Origin: Pachyseris speciosa
Taxonomy: Eukaryota; Cnidaria; Anthozoa; Scleractinia; Pachyseridae
NCBI GenBank assembly: GCA_016490735.1
Contig: JAEMWC010001412.1
Coordinates: forward strand, 1-64,000
Length of the DNA: 64,000 bases
Direction: 5' to 3'
A program made the position numbers and the translations under genes. Below are positions 14,345-26,300 of this stretch, piece by piece. Numbering within the stretch: position 1 is the first letter of the stretch; each line of letters begins with the position of its first letter. A model generated the notes under the pieces. It saw nothing but the letters and a program-made list of their open reading frames with translations. It had not been told where the DNA came from and made no database searches.

Positions 14345-17300
14345 GTAATCACTGGTGTGTTTGTCATATAGAACTGTCCTATACCACTGATTTACATTTA
14401 TTTTTTCCCCTCTCGGTTACTAGCTTAACCAAGTTTTGTTTTTTGAGTTAGTGAGTTTTCGAAATGGAGTGTAGTCGTAAGTCACCGAAGAAGTGTTTCT
14501 AAATACGTATCTTACACCAAGATTAAACTTGGCATTAGAGCTAATGGTAGATTTTTTAATTATCAGTCATTTTCCCAAACGAAACTCGTTTAGTGACTGG
14601 AATTCCATAGGTAGGAAAATAGATCCTTCCGTTATAGGGAAATATGTTTTTGTTGATACTTTCATTTGGTATTTTGATACGTTTCTTTCAACAGTGAGTA
14701 CAATGTAACCTTTCCGTTACATCGCTCCTTTCCAAATATTTGATACCATCTCGCACTCCTTTCTTCACGCAATTTCCAGGTTGATTTTCAACTGATGGAG
14801 GTTGTTCGGCCGACACGTCAGCCAATCAGGAGATCTTTTACACCAGGAGTATCTCTAGAGTACATGGCGTCACCAAACCAGCTGGAATTTTTCGCCAAGA
14901 TTAACTCGGTTCAGGTGAGAGAAACGGAAAGAGATTGTTGTCTAGAAGATCAGCCTGTTTCAGCGGCCGTTTAAGACCCAATTCCAACACGAAGCAAAAT
15001 TGCATTTCTTGTTTACTGTACATACTGAGATTTACACGTGAAAAAAACCCGTGTAAAATTCGTACGAAATACACAACCAACCAATCAGAAAAGCGAACGA
15101 CTGTGAAAATACATTGTTCGTCCAATCAGAGACTCGAACGATAGTTTTTCACAGTGGAGGGCAACAAGCGCGCGGCTTTCTGTAAAAACAAAATGGCGGA
15201 AGAGGTGCCAAGATTTGCCCTCCTTGAACGAACAATAGATGACTTCATAGATGAGCAAGAAAACAAAAACACGAGAGCAAAGGCTGACAGAGACGCAAGC
15301 CAACTGCTAAAACCTTTCTTCAAAGGAAGGAAGAGCTCAGGAACGTTAAAGAAACACCTCCTGCTCAACTCAGTGAATTGCTGAGCGAGTTCGTACTCAC
15401 TGTCAGAACCAAAGATTGAAATGACTTCGAGCCCACATCACTGCGAGGGATGATTGCCAGCTTTGAGTGGTATCTCAAACGATAACATGGTGAAGTCTCT
15501 CGGTAAATTAGTGTGTAAACAAATGACAAAATAAAAAATGTATAGTTGTCAACAGAGACTGAATATCGCGCTACGTTGCGGAGTTGGCGGTGTTTTATAA
15601 TAAATTTTGCTCTTGCACTTAAATGGCTACCAATCTTTGAAATTTGTCGCTCAGTAAGAAAAAATCTCAGTATTTACGAAATAAAAACATTACACCATGG
15701 AAAGTGCTTGAACGATTTTTATTCACGCGTTGCTATGCATCAAAAAACTCACTCGTTCGCTGTGCTCAACCGGTTTTTTTTTTTTCTTTTTATGCATCGC
15801 AACTCGTGAATAAAAATCGTTCGTGCGCACTTTCCATGGAATAATCTCCATATATGCAAGTGCTATCATGTACTATTTGCTGTGGAGGGCTAACAATCCC
15901 CTGACGGGGAAAATACATGTTCCTATTTGCTTCATACTTTGAAAACTATGTTCTGAACGCTTTCACTTCGTTGGCATTTTGTTCGAGTTACTAGCTGCGG
16001 GTTAATGTCAGCAAACCAAAGTTAGCTTTTCTCCTTTTCTTTTTCTTTCTTTCTTTTTTATTTATTTTTATTTTTATTTATTTATTTTTACCAAAAAATC
16101 AGTTCAGTTCCCAGAACATATTCGCATTCGTGACTGAATATTGCTGCTTATGTTTGTGCTCCCATAGATTGACAGCCAGGTGCCTGGAGCCACCTTCCAA
16201 ACCGCTCTCTACCCAATACCACCACCGAAATCTCTTGCAGCTGAAAATGGTAAGTGTTTAATGGCATCTGTAGTGTACAAATCCCTCATTTTCGATTACT
16301 GATTTTCTTTTCCGAGGGCAGCTTAACTGTCACTTACAGTATTTTCGAACAGTGCGTTGTTTTTGTTACATTGTCGCTTTTCTTGTTGTTTGTATGTCTG
16401 CAGATCATCTCTGCATGACAATTTTCAATACACATGCATGGGTGATATGCTTTTAGTTACTCGCTTACCACTCGGGATTTCCCAGTTTTAAAATTAAGCA
16501 GCAGGCTGCAGCTGTTTTGTTCATAGTTTAATGTTTCTGAGGGCAACAATATTTTGTTATCCATTTTAAATATTTTTTGACGGACAAAAGGATTCTCATA
16601 AGGAGACCTCATGGACTGGTAGGTGTGCTGCAACCCGGGGTGTCTGATCCTCTGTTAGGGAATAAATATTTGTACGTTTATTCTCCTTGCCATTTGTAGC
16701 ACCCAAGCCGTACATTGAATTGAGCTTGGTCACTAAGCAGGAAGAGCACTCCATGTACAGGAAATCAAGTAAGTGGCAGTGTTATCTTGGTTGGGAAATT
16801 GACAGACTGGGTGCAAGAGGCTTTACTTGAGTGATCCCCGTCCAATTTTCGAATCTCTTTTGTGACCCACTTATTGTCATCCACCTTTACATCAACCTTA
16901 AGCTGACTATGATGTTCTTTCGGTCAGTCGCGAGTGTCCATGTGAGTGAGAGGAGACCTATGATAGTGTTTATGATCATATATAAACCTTCACTCGTATA
17001 AGAGGGTGCGATCAAACCAAGAAAACAACCCCGAATTTCAAACAACCGTCACCATAGGAAAGTACTGCTTTCAAGCGTTTACTAGTATTTGAATGGTTGC
17101 AATTTGGGTTTTATCCAGACAAGCTGGAACTAACTTGTACAGCGTAATAAACAGCACTGCTGGAAAAGGCTGCCCAACAGCTTTCATTTGAGTGGTCCTA
17201 GTGAAAGGTTTCATCCATAGACTCAATCACGTAAACAGCTCCAAATCGTTAGGCAACCAACGCATTCACTTTCTACTTGCCTGTTTCTTTTACAGGTACT

Positions 17301-20300
17301 TTAAGGTTCTCATTCAAGAGATGGATGTGAAAGTTGACATGGGCTTCCTTATGGCGCTTGTTGGACTTTTCTCTTCAGACACCATCGACAGAAGCCAGGA
17401 GGTAACGACACATCTGTACATGATGAGGCCTTTATAGCATAAACATGCTTGTGTGTAGTACAGCCAGTTGTGGCATGGAAACATATTTAAACGGTATCTT
17501 AACTCTCGGACGTACTAGGGAAAGGATGGATGGCATTGTCCCTTCTCCCCTCCCCCCCCCCCTCCCCCCCCCTCTCCCCGTTTAAAAATGGGCAAACAGA
17601 CAAACACACAAAGAACAAATAATACACGCTAGCGATGGTGTGAATTATCTAGACCGACAAGTAAATAGATCACGCTTGTTAACTTTGTTATTTAATGTTC
17701 CTTTTCCGTAGGCCACTCAGTATTCACTGGACAAACAGCGGGTCCATGATAAGCTAGGAGAGGCTTTTGCTGTACAGGTTGGTATACTGCAGGCAACAAC
17801 TCATTTACGTATCCATCCTCATCGTAATCGCTCCTTGAAATACATGAGGCCGCGCGCTAAATATCAATCATCCAGCGACTTGACACGGCGAGAAACGCTA
17901 TTTCAAATCTTGCAGACACCTGTGAGTTTGTCATGTTAATTACAGAGCCGATTCAATTGGAAAGTTTCATAAGTGTATGAGAATGAATATATGAAAATCA
18001 TTTATTTGAACTGCGGATTAATGATTGAATATGTGAATGATCATCGCAGTTATGAATACTGCTTAAGCAGTAGTGAAATTAAAGCCTGAAAAAAATTCAG
18101 GCTTGTACGGGATTCGAACCCACGACCTCTGCGATACCGGTGCAGCGCTCTACCAACTGAACTAACAAGCCATCTGTGTTGCTTCCCGGCGTGAAACCTA
18201 TTTATCACTTCGGGAAAGTACACTGTTAGCTGTGATGTATTGTTGAGGTACGGTAGTTTATTGGCTAACGACGTAATGGTAATGGATTTATATACCGCAC
18301 ATATCGCGAACTCTCCTCCACATGGAGAGAGCCTGTAGCTTTCCAGATGTGGTCTGTGATTGGTGAATGAAACAATAGATGATACAACTCAAACAATACT
18401 ACTCGGCTCATAACAAAAGAAGCTACAGGTCATATAGGGACCAATGAAAACAGAGTTCTGTAACAGCTACTGGATTACTCTTCAAATGGTCTATCTTCAC
18501 TAGTGTATAATCAAGTGCCCGCATCACCCTGTGATAAACTCCCATCCCATCCAGCGTGGGGTGCTGCTAGTTGCTTCCAATGCCTGTTTTTGAATTGTCG
18601 TACTTTTCTTTAGGCTGCGCTGAGCGATGGAAGGAATTTCTTCGACTACTTCCATTTGTCACCGCTGAAGGTCAGTCCTTTTCCGTGTTTTGTCATCGCT
18701 CTCAGGGGATTTTAAAACAGTTTGCTGCAAGATTATTGTGGTATTAATCTTCCTCCTGTCTCTTAAACTTAATTTCTCTCTTGAAAAGAAAACGCGTAAG
18801 TGACGAGCATGAGTGACGAGATTCTCGCTCTCTTTTGACACATTGAATCGACATCGGCCTTCAGCTTCCGCTCTCTGAATTCAGTTTTGTTGTGGTTGAT
18901 ATTCAGGTTCATTTGAGTTTCTCTCAGCTCGGTGGTGCGGCGAACGGCGCTGAAAACGCTCAGTCTCATATTGGTGGCAGTTTCCTGAGTCTGTTGTTGC
19001 AGAGTGTGGGTGTAGCAGTCACTGAAGTGCAAGATGTTGAGTTCAAGTGAGTAGCCAAAGTTTGGTGCGCAATCACCAAATAATAGGGGGCTAGTTTCTA
19101 AAGAAACTGTGGTGCAGCGTCGGTGGGGGGAGTGAAACACGAAAATTTGGTTTACCGGTATCAACGGACAACCGTAATTTCAAAAAGCTGACGTTTCAAG
19201 CGTTACTCCTTCGTCAGAGCGAATCAATTGTTAGGGCTGGTGTTAGGTTTACTGCTAGGATTCCGGTCAGAATTGGGTGTACGGTTATGTTTAGGTTTGG
19301 GGTTAGGATGATACTGGGTTAGCACTGCAATTTTGATGACGGTTATTTCTGATTGCGTATCATGGAAAGACGACCCCAAGTGTATCTCGATACCACGCGT
19401 CAATGTTCAAAGCACTGTTCTGTTACCAAGATGAAATAAAGATCGCAATGAATGCTTTTTGGGCGTTGGCTTTCATACCTAACGTAGTTATGTAACAGCA
19501 AAGATTTTCCTCGAAGGGCCGTTACAAACGTGGTGACATGTTGACATGTCACGAGATAGCAGGCAAAGTACAGAGGAAAAAATGAGCTCGAGACAGATAC
19601 CATCCGCTCAATTGGCAGCTGCTCTAAGCACTTAAATATACTGGTACACTGGTAACGAGTTAGGGTATTTTGTTTGTGTGGTTAATATACGACAGACCTT
19701 TAACATACGTCGATGATCATTATTTACGATTTTTTTTTTGTTCGTCAGGCTTGCATATTTTCAAATCGAGGACAAAGTGTACACTCAACAACAACTGATC
19801 CAAGTTGCCAAGAAACATTACACTAGCCAGGTATGTCTTTTAATGGCCATTCCTGTTTTCCCTATACTATAAAAAAAAAAAGCAAATGTCCGCGTTTTCA
19901 ATCTGAGAACTTACGTTTTAAGCTCAGTATTTTTTTACAACATATTCGTCACGGAAGTTTATTCGCGATGTGATGTATTCATACGAAATGGATTTGATAC
20001 TAAGATGAAATATTGAAGTTGTCGCGAATAACCGATCACAGAAAACAAGTTGTCAAAAAGCATGTAAAGGTAAAACTTGATCATGTACAAACGTCTATCT
20101 GCTGCGGTTACCAAGGATAACTCACCAATGGAACGTTCGTTTGTCTGTGAACATCTTCAGTGTCCTTGGGTAATACAACAGGTAGAAACAAGAGCACTGC
20201 TATGCACTGCATATAATTTGTGTAATGTGTGTTGTCAGGCGTTGAAGCAGATGTACGTGTTGGTTTTGGGACTCGATGTGTTGGGAAATCCGTTCGGTCT

Positions 20301-23300
20301 GGTCACTGGTCTCAAGGAAGGAGCCATCGACTTCTTCTACGAACCATACCAGGTAAGATAGAAACTTGACCTGTTCACTGAGCATCTAATTCGTTCGTAT
20401 ATCTGTTCGTTCCATCATTCGTTAGGTCGACCGTTCACTGTTTCCCTCGTTTGGGTGTGTCCGTGTTCATTTATTCCTTCGTCCGTTCGTTCATTTGTTT
20501 ATTTAGACTTTCAGCCATCTGCGCTCGCGTTAAGAAGTGAAATTACAACGACGAACACACTAGTAAAAAGATAGGAGTGTAAGCGATAAGGGGCTGCGCG
20601 GACGGACACAAGCTCCAAACAAGACAACACTCCGCGTAAGAAATAAAAGAGCAGTAGAAATCGAAGATAAGTGCTTAGCATGACTTCTTCCCGCAGATAG
20701 GAGGGAAAAGGTGTAAAAATGGCTTGTGGGATGCATCGTATCGCTTTGTAACACATCTAACGGAATTACCCACAGACTCGTCATTCAAAGCTTGTCTTGC
20801 TCAAGAGAACCCTCCATAAGACCATTAAGCCTAAATTAACACTTTGGCGTCTTTGGCGTTAATGACAATTGAAAAAACAACACCACTCTCCAAACGTTAA
20901 AGCCCCCCCCCCACCCCCTCCTTGTCACCTCCTGGAACATTGCCACTAGTTATTTATAGATCTAATGTGACCTTCGCCAAGTCTGTTATGATTTCTTGCT
21001 TTGCTGTCATAGGGTCTTATTCAGGGTCCTGGTGAGTTTGCTGAAGGACTGGCTATTGGCGCCAGGAGCCTGTTTGGGCACACAGTTGGTAAGTCCTCTT
21101 ATGAACGTCAGGTCAATTCCAAATGTCATTAAATGGTTCATAACAAGTGAAATTCCCAACCTCTAAAATCAAGTGGCTGATGATGAGGAGGATAACTTTG
21201 TTGACGTGCCAAACTTAGTAGATGGTCAGAGAGAACTAATTGGGGACACTATAGCTAATAAATACACACATCTTAAAATTGTAAAAAAAATTCCCCCCGC
21301 AAAAAAAATGTTGAAATTAGTTTTCTAAGAAAATTACTTTTATGGATCTATATGTAGAAATGTTTCTTATAAAAGTTACATATGTATATAAATATTTAAT
21401 AATTCTTTGAAAAATATTGTGTCATATAAAACTGTATTATTGATTAGTGGTATAGTTCTGGTTACGGACCGAAACATAGCCAGTTACATGTTTCTGTTAC
21501 GGAGATTAAGGAGAATTTCAACGTTAAAAGCCTGAGGATTAGTTTAGGTTACACAATTTTGGGTTCGTACAAAGGACAATGCATGTACCTCAAATTTATC
21601 ACTTATATATTAGTGATGATAGAATACCGGTGATACAATATATTTCAACAGTGTCGTTTGTTTGTCAGGTGGCGCGGCTGGTGCAGTCTCCCGCATCACC
21701 GGCACACTGGGCAAAGGAATCGCGGCACTCACAATGGACGACAAATACAAACAGGAGAGGAGACAGGCAATGGGAAAGAAACCGGTCAATGTCAAAGAAG
21801 GACTTACTAGGGGTGGGAAAGGACTGCTGGAGGTAAATGTTGTAATCCTAATCAGACCGCCTGCCGCGTTTCCATCTTACGCTCTGAGCTGAGGTACTAT
21901 ATATATAGGGTGTTGAAGTTTCTGATTTCCATATTTAAACCTTGTGTCAGCTAATGTGGTTCTACCTTCAAGTGTGGATGAAACTCCTTGGTGTGGCCAT
22001 TCAAATGAAAGCTCCTAAGCAGTACATTCATGCGGTGCCATTTACAGCGCTGAACAAGGTGGTTTTAACTTTTGAGTCTGGATGAGCTCTACTGTGTGGT
22101 CATTCAAAAAAAGCTACTAAGCAGTACTTTCTTGAGGTGCTGTTTATAATGCTGCACAACTTGGTTGAACCTTTTGAGTCTGTGGACCGTGGTATGACCA
22201 TTCAAACAAAAGCTAGCGAGCAATGCGTTGCCATGGTGTTGTTTGTTTTTGTTCTTTTGAGCAAATGTAAACTTAACTGTTGAATGTGTGGATGAAATCC
22301 CACAAAGTGTTGCCATTCGTGACGAAGAAGCTGCTATATTTGGTAAACTTTTACAGCGTTCTCACTCTAATAAAGACCCTCATTCAATCCTTTGTTCAAA
22401 TAAGGTAAGCATCTATAGCGATAATTCGAAACCCGTGTAATTGCGTCAGGAATGTTACCCACCACTTCGATGGAATATCCCCTTCTAAAGTGTCCCCCAC
22501 CTCTTTTTGTTGGCATCCGTTTCTTGATCAGAACGTGCATAGGTTTGTTAGAAGTTGCAAAAAATGTCTTGTTATAGGAGTGAAAACATTGTTCTTTTGT
22601 CGGTTTCAGGGCGTTGTTAGTGGTGTGACAGGCATAGTCACCAAACCAGTGGAAGGTAATTCATCTGAATACAGTTCTTCAGCGAGACTTGCTTTATATA
22701 TCGCTCATGGAGTGCCCTTCTATCAATAGGTGCAAAAGAGGCCGGCGCAGCTGGATTTTTCAAGGGCCTGGGTAAAGGTATGGTTGGTGTTCTGGCTCGT
22801 CCCGCTGGAGGTTTGGTGGACTTTGCGAGCAGTACGTTTGAAGGAATCAAAGGGCAAGTCTCATGATCAAAATAGAAATTGCTTTCACTGAACTCCTCTG
22901 TGCTTTCTTTTAGTGATCGAAGTGAGAATGTGGTGCTAATGTACTGAAGAAAATTTTTGCCGAAGATTTATTTTTTGACAGGCCATTTTTGGGGATTTGT
23001 ATGGTTAAATTTTAGCGACATCAGACGAATATTTTCTTGACAAATTTAGTTCAATTCCAGTAAAATGGTCGGTTAGAGCCCGGTTATTGGCTACATGAAT
23101 TTCAAAAAGTGCAAAGCTCATCATTACTACTGCTGTGGAGATAACTAAAGGGAAAGGATAGATTTGAGTTCGAAAGTGAAAAGAGAGAGAAGTCATATCA
23201 GAAGGCACGAGAAATGTTAGATATTTTCGAGTTTGTTTACTTACAATTGTGTCACTTATTATTGTTTCCTGGTTAGAGTCAACTTTTTTTGAGGCAAAAA

Positions 23301-26300
23301 CTTTTTTCAGATCTAGTCGTCTATCAAATACGATATCCCCTCAGTCTGAAAATTGTTTCATTGGTGGTTATCACAGATCTGCCAGCACGGGAAGTGAAGT
23401 GCGTCGTCTCAGACCACCAAGGTGTTTCTACTCCGATAAGGTAACTTGTTAGGGTTGTGCACCATGTTCAAAATAGAGCGGTTATTCAGAATTTTAGTGA
23501 TTTAGTGTTGGTCAGACGGAATCTTCCCAACGAATAACGACGGTTACGGTGGTGATGATGATGAAGAATACGATCGGGTGATAATGATCCTTTTTTAGGC
23601 TAATAATCATTAAAGGGAGGACAGTGGGTTTACGTTTTTATAATTCTAAACTTGATGATGATGATAGTGGCGGTGGCGATGGCTAAACACCATTAGTGCT
23701 TTGAAAACCTACAACTTTCCCAAATTCCTTGCTATGGTTGAAATGAACCATTTTTATTGCCAAATACCCAGTTATGTAGACTTTATCACTACGTACAGTG
23801 ACTGAAACTCCCAATTTTCATCGAATATGACCGTTTAGTTTGTTGCAAAACCAAAAATGTTGTTTTGGAGTGCCCCTTGACAACACCAAAAATACGCAAC
23901 TTTGCCTGAAAAGAAATAAAAATATCTTTTGAAGCTAAAAGTCTACGTTGGCAGCAAACTTCGACTCCACTTCTTGAAATCTGTTCCACATTTTCCTGGT
24001 CACTTATTTATTTGATTTCACTTGCACTCACTGGTCTGTAATTTTCGCCTTTGTGACCCAAAGGAATTCTGGGATATTCTTGGATAATGGCCGCATGGGA
24101 GTCCGCCAAATTTGTTATAAGTGTCGAGCCACCCTGTCTTGCTGGTAAAATATTGCACCGATTGGTGCGAGTCAAAACTCGTCAAAATTGCCATGCGAGG
24201 TCCCGCAATCTACTCACAGAACGGCTAGGAACACAAGTTCACTTCGTGAATCCCCATGACTCGATCGAAACCTTTCGGCGGCTCACTTGGTGTGAAATTG
24301 CTTCTCACCTCTGTCTTCTTTCAGAGGATTGCCTCTACCCACCAACCCAGCTTTATGATGCCAGGCAGGAGTCTTCTCAGGTGGAAAATGGCTCGAAAAA
24401 CACGAATTGTTAGCTGCAGTAGACGGCTTAACCCTTTGTTGACGGGTTTACCAAATATCGTTCCAAATGGATCGATGCTTTGAAAATCTACAACTTTCTC
24501 AAATCCCTTACTGTGGTTGAAATAAACCATTTTTTTGCCAAATGATCAGTTGTTTAGTCTTTATCACCCCGTAAACTGACCAAACCTCCCAATTTTCACG
24601 GAATATTGTTGCAAAACTAAAAAACGCCCTTGGACAGCACAGAAAATACGCTACTTTGTCTAGAAGTTTTTAATACAAAAATTCCTCTTGAAGCGAAAAG
24701 TCTACATTTGCAGCAAACTTCGACTCCACTTCTTGCAATTCGTTCCACTTTTTCTTGCTCACTTCGCTATTTGATTTGAGTTGCTCTCACTGTCTGTAAC
24801 TTTCACGTTTGTGACCCAAAGGAATCACAAAACGGCTAAAGACACAACTTCACTCTGTGAATCGCCATCACTCGCTCGAAGACTTTGAACGGCCCACTTC
24901 CTGTGAAATTGCTTCTCACCTCTGTTTTCTTTCAAGGATTGCCTCTACCCATCAACCCAGCTTTATGATACCAGGCTGGGGGCTTCTGAGGTGAAAAATG
25001 GCTCGAGAAACACACTTATAAATCAAATACCAGGGGCACCCAACGAGCCAAAGCAGCCAAAAGTTGTAGAAAGGCATTTTAAGTACGTTATGGTGTTTGA
25101 AGTCTGTTTAAAGTGATGTTTTGGTTAGCTAAAAAACTTTGATCTGTTCGGATTCCCTAGCTGAAATGTTAATTGCCCGAAAGTTTTAGGGAACAAAATC
25201 TTTCTTTGAGAAAATACTAGCTGAAGTTAACTTTCTAGGGAACCTTTTTTTCTTTCCGAAAATGCTAGCTGACGTTTTTTACTGCGAAAAACAGCAATAA
25301 CAACCTTTCCGAAAACCTCGGGAGTTATTATTTCCACATTACGAATCTTTTAGGCCACGTTTCACTTACGAAAATCCGAGTGCACTCTTTAATCGACGCC
25401 GAAAGCGTTAGGCGAACTACCCTCCACCGAACAGATATCCACCGAAACTTCTCGTTGGGTGCCCCTGAAATACCTACCGAATTGTTAGCTGCAGTTGATC
25501 CCTTAAAACAAGCGACAGCTGGCGTGACACGCGTGACAGGAAAGATAAGAGCCTTCGGTCTTTTGGACCAGCAAAATCTCCGTGGTAACCCCTTATATGG
25601 GATTGACCTCCTACCCTCCGAAAATTGCTGAAAAGATGTACAAAACGTCCGTCGGCAAAGGGTTAAAACAAGCGACAGCTGGCGTGACATGCGTGACAAA
25701 AAGATAGAGTCTTCGGTGTTATGGACCAGCAACATCGCTGTGGTAACCCCTTATATGGAATAGAAAGGTCATCTGCACCTCCTACCCTCAAGAAATTGCA
25801 AAAAATGACGTGCAAAAGTTGGTAGTGGAGGGGTTAAGTTGCCTTGTAATCCATGATCTAAACTAGCGCAGTACGGATAAAACCTTATACCTGTTATGGT
25901 TCAATGTCATCCTTGGTTAATATTTTTCTCTCTTTGTTTTTGGGTATGGTAATGTATTGTAATGTACAATAATTAGTTTAAAACAAAGGGAGAAAAAATT
26001 GAACCATAAAATAGCCATTAAATTCATCGTAAAAATAAATTGTTCACTAGTTTGGTTGTGTTGCAGGTAATCAAGCCTTACAATTTACACGAAGCTGAGG
26101 GAAACGCCGTACTTCAGGTAAAGTCACTTTTCAATGCCTTATGACTGATTTTACAATAAAAACTGTACAACTTGAAAACAGCCCATCCTTTTTTCAAAAG
26201 TTACAATCCGTTTCCAGTATCCTGAGCATTCGTAGCCAAGAGCACTTAGCTTTACTGCATTAGTTAGGAGAGTAGTTTTAAACAAAACGGAAGCCTTGTT

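Noticed and set aside
18100..18171. A functional tRNA gene
   Set aside because: The anticodon stem is mismatched, U33 is absent and the same body recurs as a dispersed repeat.
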